From Candidatus Hydrogenedentota bacterium (GTDB lineage: Bacteria > Hydrogenedentota > Hydrogenedentia > Hydrogenedentales > CAITNO01): a stretch of DNA of 36,575 bases. Below, one piece after another: positions 31,370 to 36,575 of this stretch. The translations under genes were made by a program, and so were the position numbers. The notes beneath the pieces are model-generated. The model saw only the letters and a list, made by a program, of their open reading frames with translations. It ran no database searches and was not told where the DNA came from. Each line of letters opens with the position of its first letter. The stretch's first letter is position 1. Where the stretch lies: contig JAKJCY010000025.1 in assembly GCA_022706235.1 (NCBI GenBank), forward strand, positions 1 through 36,575. Reading direction: 5' to 3'.

Positions 31370-33316
31370 CTATTCAACGGCGTTTATTTTCTTTCGAACG
31401 GCCTCGAGATTGTTTGCGGGCGCGGACAGATGGGGAAGCTGTTTCAAGGCTTCTTCGAAATACAAAAACGCTTCCGGATACAAACGGTACCGGGCGCACA
31501 GAAGGCCCGCATTATTCAGCATCACCGGGTCTCGGCCGTAAACCGTCAATCCTTCCTCAATGAGCGCCAGCACCTCGTCGTGCCGTGATTGCTCTTCGCC
31601 GGCGGTCATCAGCAGTCCCTCCGCTTTGGCCAAAGCGATTTCACACAGGATGGTATCCGCCGTGTAGTCACCCCGGGTGTCGTCCGGCGACAGGGTATGC
31701 CATTGATAGAGATTCCAGTAGTTGTACACGGGCGGGGACTCTCCGGGACGCAACACGCGAAACGTCAGTCCTGCGGGCACGATGCGGACGGGCTGTTCCG
31801 TGGGCAGACGCATGGATTTGGAAAGGTATACGGGGCGGGAGGTGTGATCGACCAGCCAGGCGATGATTTCCGGGTCGAAACGGCGCGGCGGAAACGGTCC
31901 GATCTTGTCTCGAAGTGATTCGGGCATTTCATCGAACAGGTTACTCTCGAGGTACCCGTATGTGCGCAGGTTTTCCACGTCCGGGCGCATGCCGAATACG
32001 GTCTGCAGGTACAGCACACTGAAACTGCCATGGTCGGACTCCGAGACATAGATGGCATCCTTTTCCAGCGAGACAAGAATATTGGCGCCGTAATCGCGGG
32101 TCCAGTAAAAGCCGGACTTGTCGTTGCGTTCATAATGCATATAGACGGAACCGGTTGCCATCATGATCCCGGCGGCAATGGCGGCGCGCCGCCCGTACCG
32201 GCCCCGGCGCGCCGGCACGGCCAGCCCCACGCCGATGCCCACTGCGGTCACATAGTAGGCCGGTATTCCGAACACGCGCATGACCCAGAGCCACTCGCGG
32301 GTGCGCTCGAAGTTTTGCCAGAACGAGAAGCCGGCGATAACCAGCAGCGCCGAAGAAACCAGCAAGGCGCCATAAGCGCGCCGGCGCCTGAACAACAGGC
32401 ATAGTCCCGCCGCCCCGAAAAGCGCGACGCCGGGCGCGAATTCCCGCCACCAGGCGTGCCCATAAACGGCCAGCTGGCCCAGGAAACGGCCCACGCTTCG
32501 CGGATATTGGGTGAACATAAAATCATACTGCATGCGGCGGACGTGCCGGTAGACGGTTGCAAAGGTTTCGGGATTGCCCCAGTCCAGGGGCGGATTTGCG
32601 ACGGAACGCAGTGGCAGATAGAGGTATACCGCCAGGGTGCATGCGGCAATCAGCACGCAGGCAAGGTAGGTCGCGGCGGGTCTTGTCCACGCCCCTTCGC
32701 CGTCCGCGATAGCCCGATGATCTTGAACCAGGACATAAAACACGCAGGGGGGCGCCAGCAGCAGGAAGGTGTTGTGCAGCGTGAGTCCCAGGCCGAACAC
32801 CAGCGCGAACAGGAACAGGGTCCGCCTGCGCCGCGTTTCCGACCACTGCAGCAGCAGGAGAAAACAGGCGGCCATGAGAAACAGATTCAGGGTATAGACA
32901 TCCGCGACCACCGCCTGTGCCCAGAATTCGCGGGATCCGGCAAAAACGAGCGCCCCGAAGAATGCGGCGACGCGGCTGTGCGTCAGATGCAGCAGGGTCC
33001 ATGCGAGCAAGGATACGGCGCCGGCGGCGAAAACAGCCGACATCAGGCTGACCCGCCAGGCGGCTTCGCCAATAGGCAGCCAGCTGAACCCGTGGCCCAG
33101 CAGGCAATACAGCGGGTAGCCGGGGGGGTGGGGAATGCCCAGGGATACGGCCGCCGTCACGAATTCGCCGCTGTCCTCGCCGGTGATGGTGGGGCCCAGC
33201 GTGAGCATAAACAGGAAAAAGGCGGCCAGCCCCGCGCCCGTTGCGACGGCGTAGTCTCCGGCCGGGGAAGGCGCAGCCCGGAGGCCGTCGCAGGCGTCAC
33301 AACTTGGGTTCTTCAT
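31370..33316 (-). CDS. DUF2723 membrane glycosyltransferase with C-terminal TPR-like region
   Basis: A 648-residue protein with about ten membrane helices between residues 22 and 400. The N-terminal loop TITGEDSGEFVTAA (Asp48, Glu51) and GIPHPPGYPLY are hallmarks of DUF2723, a GT-C fold family related to protein O-mannosyltransferases that use lipid-linked sugars. After a soluble domain (about 405-560), the last ~90 residues form helix pairs like a TPR (EEGLTVYGRDPVMLNNAGLL, then YPEAFLYFEEALKQLP). Substrates are unknown; glycosylation of exported proteins or envelope glycans is inferred. Its start lies 20 bp inside plsY, so it belongs to the pgsA-der-plsY operon. Family call firm. Confidence 0.88.
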   Translation of the reverse strand: MKNPSCDACDGLRAAPSPAGDYAVATGAGLAAFFLFMLTLGPTITGEDSGEFVTAAVSLGIPHPPGYPLYCLLGHGFSWLPIGEAAWRVSLMSAVFAAGAVSLLAWTLLHLTHSRVAAFFGALVFAGSREFWAQAVVADVYTLNLFLMAACFLLLLQWSETRRRRTLFLFALVFGLGLTLHNTFLLLAPPCVFYVLVQDHRAIADGEGAWTRPAATYLACVLIAACTLAVYLYLPLRSVANPPLDWGNPETFATVYRHVRRMQYDFMFTQYPRSVGRFLGQLAVYGHAWWREFAPGVALFGAAGLCLLFRRRRAYGALLVSSALLVIAGFSFWQNFERTREWLWVMRVFGIPAYYVTAVGIGVGLAVPARRGRYGRRAAIAAGIMMATGSVYMHYERNDKSGFYWTRDYGANILVSLEKDAIYVSESDHGSFSVLYLQTVFGMRPDVENLRTYGYLESNLFDEMPESLRDKIGPFPPRRFDPEIIAWLVDHTSRPVYLSKSMRLPTEQPVRIVPAGLTFRVLRPGESPPVYNYWNLYQWHTLSPDDTRGDYTADTILCEIALAKAEGLLMTAGEEQSRHDEVLALIEEGLTVYGRDPVMLNNAGLLCARYRLYPEAFLYFEEALKQLPHLSAPANNLEAVRKKINAVE

Positions 33317-33887
33317 GACGCCAGATTCGCCGGAGATTGGACTGGTGGCGTATGAGAATGAGCAGGGCCACCAGCACGGTAAACGCGCGGACCGGCGCGG
33401 ACAACGGGAACAGGAATACGGTTACGGCCAGGGTGACCGCCGCCGCCACGGAGCCCGCGCTGACCATGCGGGTGACGACGACCACCCCCAAAAAAACGGC
33501 ACCCGCTATGGCGGCGGGGAATGGCGCCAGCCCGATAAACACGCCGGCGCTCGTGGCAACGCCCTTGCCGCCCCGGAAACGGACGAACAGCGAAAAGGTG
33601 TGGCCGAGAATGGCGGCGAGCCCGCAGGCAACAGGCAGGTACGTCCAGGCATACAGGTGTGCAAAGAGCACCACAGCCACCCAGCCTTTGAAAACATCGA
33701 AAGCGAGCGCCAGCGCGCCGTATCCCTTCCCGAGGCAGCGCATGGTATTGGTGGCGCCGATGTTGCCGCTCCCCTCCTTGCGGATGTCTTTGCCGCAGAA
33801 GGCCAGGCCCAGCCAGTAGCCTGTCGGAATGGAGCCGAACACAAAGGACAGGCACAAGGCGATTGGAATCAAAATCATCCCGGTCAT
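33297..33887 (-). CDS. plsY: acyl-phosphate:glycerol-3-phosphate acyltransferase PlsY
   Basis: A 196-residue inner-membrane protein, the usual length, with five or so membrane helices. Three family motifs are present: FGSIPTGYWLG (17-27), GSGNIGATN (39-47) for acyl-phosphate binding, and RFRGGKGVATSAG (103-115) for glycerol 3-phosphate. It acylates position 1 of glycerol 3-phosphate, the first step of phospholipid synthesis, using acyl-phosphate from PlsX. The ATG overlaps the der stop by 4 bp and its end overlaps the DUF2723 gene by 20 bp, so translation of all three is probably coupled. PgsA, another phospholipid enzyme, lies two genes upstream. Confidence 0.95.
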   Translation of the reverse strand: MTGMILIPIALCLSFVFGSIPTGYWLGLAFCGKDIRKEGSGNIGATNTMRCLGKGYGALALAFDVFKGWVAVVLFAHLYAWTYLPVACGLAAILGHTFSLFVRFRGGKGVATSAGVFIGLAPFPAAIAGAVFLGVVVVTRMVSAGSVAAAVTLAVTVFLFPLSAPVRAFTVLVALLILIRHQSNLRRIWRHEEPKL

Positions 33888-35272
33888 ATTTTTTTCTTTT
33901 CCTCCCGAAGTTCCAGTTTCAGGGGCACGCCTTCAAACCCGTAGGCTTCCCGAATCTGGTTTTCAATAAAGCGCAGGTAGCTGAAATGGAACAACCGTTT
34001 TTGATTTACAAAGAGGACGATTTCCGTGGGCTTGACCCCGGTCTGGGTGGCGTACAGGATCTTGGCGTGAACGCCTTTTTTGCCGGGAGGATTGTGCTTG
34101 GCTTTAATCTGTTCCATCAGGCGGTTCAGCTCCGCCGTGCCGATGCGCTTGGCCGCTTCCGCAGCGACCCGGTCCACACAGTCGAACACGCTAAACAGGC
34201 GTTTACGTGTCACGTTGGATATGGTGATGCGCGGGGCGAACTGTATTTGGGGCATTTTTAGATCGAGGTCGTCTTCAAGGGCTTTGAGCCGTCTTTCCGC
34301 GTTTTCGACAAGATCCCACTTGGTCCACACCAATATGAACGCCGTACCCTGTTCCAGGGCATAGCCGATGATGCGCTTGTCTTGTTCGGACAGTTCTTCC
34401 GTTGCCTCCACCATCACCAGGCAGACGTCGGCGCGGCGGATCGCCCGCAAGGCGCGGGCGACGCTGAAGTGCTCCACGGGCTTTCGGATACCGGCCTTGC
34501 GCCGCAGCCCCGCCGTGTCAATCAGCAGGTAATTCTTGTCGCGCCGGTGAAATTCAATGTCGATGGCGTCGCGGGTGGTTCCGGGCACGTCGGAGACAAT
34601 GGTGCGCTCCTCGTTGAGCAGAGCGTTGACAAAGGAGGATTTACCCACGTTCGGCCGGCCGATAATGGCCACCTTGATGATGTCATCGGCGCTTTTACTC
34701 ACCCCTTCCCCGTTGCCGTCGTCCGCGGCGTCCTGTTCCCCTTCACCCGGCGCCGGAAGGTGCCGCGTTACCTCCCCCATCAGCGCGTCGATGCCGAGGT
34801 TGTGCCCTGACGAAATGGCGTGGGGCTCGCCGATACCCAGCGCGTAATACTCATACTGGTTCATGGCGAGCTGCGGGTTGTCCAGTTTATTCACCGCCAG
34901 CACGACCGGTTTGCCGCAGCGCTGGAGGGTCTCGCATACGGCGCGGTCGGGCCGGGTGATTTCCTGCTGCCCGTCCAGCACGAAAATAACCACGCAAGCC
35001 TCCTCTATCGCCTGCTGCACCTGGGCCTGCATTTTGCGGGTGATTTCATCCACGGGTATCTCGACGATGCCGCCTGTGTCCACCAGGCGGAATCGTCGCC
35101 CGTCCCACGCGGCCTCGTTGATGAAACGGTCCCGGGTGATGCCTTCCACATCATGTACGATGGCGCGCTGCTTGCCGATAATACGGTTGAACAGCGTGGA
35201 CTTGCCCACATTCGGGCGGCCCACTATGGCCACCATCGGCAGGCCTTTTTGGGTTCGTTTACCTGGCGGCAT
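33884..35272 (-). CDS. der: ribosome-assembly GTPase Der (EngA)
   Basis: A 462-residue protein with the two tandem GTPase domains that define Der. The first P-loop GRPNVGKST is at 18-26, with DTGG and NKLD following. The second GRPNVGKSS lies about 205-213, with DTAG and TKWD. A C-terminal KH-like domain ends the protein. Between the GTPases is an acidic linker (GEGEQDAADDGNGEG). It is essential for 50S subunit maturation. The ATG at 35272 overlaps the pgsA stop; a second ATG at 35236 (MVAIVG, AAGG upstream) would give the more typical short N-terminus and may be the true start. It is flanked by phospholipid genes pgsA and plsY, a common bacterial arrangement for der-plsY. Confidence 0.96.
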   Translation of the reverse strand: MPPGKRTQKGLPMVAIVGRPNVGKSTLFNRIIGKQRAIVHDVEGITRDRFINEAAWDGRRFRLVDTGGIVEIPVDEITRKMQAQVQQAIEEACVVIFVLDGQQEITRPDRAVCETLQRCGKPVVLAVNKLDNPQLAMNQYEYYALGIGEPHAISSGHNLGIDALMGEVTRHLPAPGEGEQDAADDGNGEGVSKSADDIIKVAIIGRPNVGKSSFVNALLNEERTIVSDVPGTTRDAIDIEFHRRDKNYLLIDTAGLRRKAGIRKPVEHFSVARALRAIRRADVCLVMVEATEELSEQDKRIIGYALEQGTAFILVWTKWDLVENAERRLKALEDDLDLKMPQIQFAPRITISNVTRKRLFSVFDCVDRVAAEAAKRIGTAELNRLMEQIKAKHNPPGKKGVHAKILYATQTGVKPTEIVLFVNQKRLFHFSYLRFIENQIREAYGFEGVPLKLELREEKKKI

Positions 35273-35828
35273 CGGCTTTTGTTCTTTCCTTTACCTGGGC
35301 ATAACCCGCGTAAAAGTAGTCTATGGAGGACCATCCCGTGGCGGCGAGGGAGGCCGCAAGCAGGAAGGGCGTCAGCGGATTGGAAAGCAGCACGGAAATC
35401 ATGACCGCCATTTGCAGCACCGTGGTGGTCTTTCCGGAAAGGCGCGGTTTCACCTTGAACGGGCCATAACGCTCGTTGATCAGGTACGCGCCCAGAACAA
35501 TATACACGTCGCGGGCTAAAAAGACGGGCGGCGCCCACAGCGGCATGCCGGGGTTAAACCACCCGTTTGCCGCAACAAAAATAAATCCGAGATTAATCAA
35601 CAGTTTGTCCGCCAACGGGTCGAGCCGCTTGCCCAGCCGGGACTCCAGATGAAAGCGGCGGGCAATCTGGCCATCGAGAATATCGGAGAGCGCGAAGGCC
35701 GCATACAGGAAGAACGCCGCCTGGCGCAGATACGCCCTTTCCGGTGAATAACCCAGAACGCAGGCGAGGAAAACCGGCATGAACCCCAGGCGCGCGGCTG
35801 TAATATAGTTGGCGATGGTCACGTACAT
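35259..35828 (-). CDS. pgsA: CDP-diacylglycerol-glycerol-3-phosphate 3-phosphatidyltransferase
   Basis: A 189-residue membrane protein of the CDP-alcohol phosphatidyltransferase family. The metal-binding signature D-G-x2-A-R-x8-G-x3-D-x3-D is complete: Asp52, Gly53, Ala56, Arg57, Gly66, Asp70, Asp74. The N-terminus NYITAARLGFMPVF is typical of PgsA. It makes phosphatidylglycerol phosphate from CDP-diacylglycerol. A related cardiolipin or phosphatidylinositol-phosphate synthase is possible but less likely. The stop overlaps the der start by 14 bp. Upstream is 165 bp of GC-rich non-coding DNA before the response regulator gene, probably with the operon's promoter. Confidence 0.88.
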   Translation of the reverse strand: MYVTIANYITAARLGFMPVFLACVLGYSPERAYLRQAAFFLYAAFALSDILDGQIARRFHLESRLGKRLDPLADKLLINLGFIFVAANGWFNPGMPLWAPPVFLARDVYIVLGAYLINERYGPFKVKPRLSGKTTTVLQMAVMISVLLSNPLTPFLLAASLAATGWSSIDYFYAGYAQVKERTKADAAR

Positions 35829-35993
35829 TCCCCGTGTTCTGTTTCAAAGGCGGGAGTGCGGACGGAATGCCGCCCGTGCACAGCCCTTGCCCATGCTGGC
35901 AGGGGTGCCGTCCTTCCTGGCCGGACGCCCGGGACAAAACTCCCTGCATGACGTAATTCTCCTTTCCGCCCGCGGGAGGACACCGCCCGTGTC

Positions 35994-36380
35994 TTAAAAA
36001 TCGTCTTCACGCGGCAGGTGCCGCCGGATTTGGGCGATGAGTTCCTTGGGCAGGAATGGCTTCTTGATCAGTTCCACCGCGCCGACGCGAAAGGATTGGG
36101 CCCGCGCCTCGGGCGTGTGCGCCGAAGAAAGAAAGAGCACCGGAATATCCTGGGTGACGGGATTGGCCTTGATTTGTTCGCACACCTCGTAGCCGCTCAT
36201 CATGGGCATCATGATGTCCAGTAAAACCAGGTCCGGCTTTTCGGTGCCGCAGATATCCAACGCCGAAATACCGTCATATGCGGCAAGCACCGTGAAATCT
36301 TCCCCTTTCAGCGTGGTTTCAAGAAAGGATACGACATCCGGTTCGTCATCCACGACCAATATGGTTCTTGTTGCGGCCAC
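35994..36380 (-). CDS. single-domain response regulator (CheY-like receiver)
   Basis: A 128-residue protein consisting only of a receiver domain. Acidic pocket Asp11 and Asp12 (VVDDEPD), phospho-acceptor Asp55 (LVLLDIMMP), hydroxyl residue Ser85/86 (FLSSA) and Lys107 in KKPF are all present, so it should be phosphorylated normally. It starts with GTG; AGGAGG lies only 4 bases upstream, a short spacing that may limit translation. No DNA-binding or enzymatic output domain and no histidine kinase are present nearby, so it acts by protein contact or in a phosphorelay. It starts 47 bp after nrdR. Confidence 0.92.
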   Translation of the reverse strand: MAATRTILVVDDEPDVVSFLETTLKGEDFTVLAAYDGISALDICGTEKPDLVLLDIMMPMMSGYEVCEQIKANPVTQDIPVLFLSSAHTPEARAQSFRVGAVELIKKPFLPKELIAQIRRHLPREDDF

Positions 36381-36427
36381 TATACCTCCTTGGTCCCTGG
36401 CGGACCAGCACGTTCCTGAGAAAATTC

Positions 36428-36575
36428 TTACCCTTTTCTGCCGGCTTTACCGCCGCCGGAACGCGGTATCATTCCCTGCAGCTCCGACATGAATTCGTTG
36501 ACATCGCGAAATTGACGGTACACCGAGGCAAAACGCACATAAGCGACCTCATCGAGTTGTTTCAGCCGCGCCATG
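36428..36575 (-). CDS. nrdR: transcriptional repressor NrdR, C-terminal part (cut by window edge)
   Basis: The last 49 codons of a protein whose start lies beyond the window. [20 protein letters not shown] is the strongly conserved end of the NrdR ATP-cone domain, followed by a short basic tail ending GGKAGRKG. NrdR binds ATP or dATP and represses ribonucleotide reductase genes. The N-terminal zinc ribbon would be outside the window. It is upstream of the response regulator on the same strand, 47 bp apart. Confidence 0.9.
   Translation of the reverse strand, partial: MARLKQLDEVAYVRFASVYRQFRDVNEFMSELQGMIPRSGGGKAGRKG

Overview
The window is a stretch of chromosome from a free-living bacterium, moderately GC-rich by eye. 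It has 29 complete protein genes that I can support, one gene cut by the right edge (nrdR), and possibly the last codons of another gene at the left edge. I found no rRNA, tRNA, CRISPR array, transposase or phage gene. The content suggests an environmental Gram-negative lineage of the PVC or Hydrogenedentes type: secreted ThuA, DUF2961/GH172 and purple-acid-phosphatase proteins, an ExbB/ExbD motor with TPR and VWA partners, a DUF2723 membrane glycosyltransferase, an archaeal-type IMP cyclohydrolase, and an adenylosuccinate lyase of eukaryotic flavour. This placement is inference from gene content only.

Layout. 1-2640 (+): a ThuA-domain protein, a Dam-type DNA methylase and a YdcF-like membrane protein, joined by overlapping stop and start codons. 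2745-6779 (-): a purple-acid-phosphatase-like enzyme, a cyclase-family hydrolase and a transketolase. 7057-11720 (+): secreted aldose 1-epimerase, oligoendopeptidase F and a GH172-like protein. 11748-14687 (-): DapL-like aminotransferase, PtsN-like EIIA and a CPBP-like membrane protein with a degenerate active site. 15013-20363 (-): a tight ExbB-ExbD-TPR-VWA operon, the most system-like gene set here. 20547-21332 (-): a secreted glycerophosphodiesterase.

21333-22249 is a 0.9 kb gene-free region. It holds a strong-looking promoter with an A/T-rich UP-like tract, three copies of a 13-bp operator-like motif (one inside the promoter spacer), and downstream DNA whose transcript would fold into a rod starting 2-4 nt from the predicted start site. 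This is the best candidate for something undescribed. The same gap carries a REP-like palindrome at 22010-22160.

22250-25087 (-): a CocE-like hydrolase and an SPFH/Band 7 protein. 25113-25493: a MITE-like element with 15-bp terminal inverted repeats. 25719-30121 (+): metK, a PfkB (adenosine-kinase-like) kinase, purO and purB, a SAM/adenosine/purine block. 30139-36575 (-): the order of transcription is nrdR, a single-domain response regulator, pgsA, der, plsY, a DUF2723 glycosyltransferase and a DAHP synthase. The pgsA-der-plsY-DUF2723 genes overlap and form a membrane-biogenesis operon.

Start codons were chosen from Shine-Dalgarno matches, signal peptides and family length, and several differ from the longest open frame. 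All family assignments come from motif recognition by eye. No alignment, folding program or database search was run.
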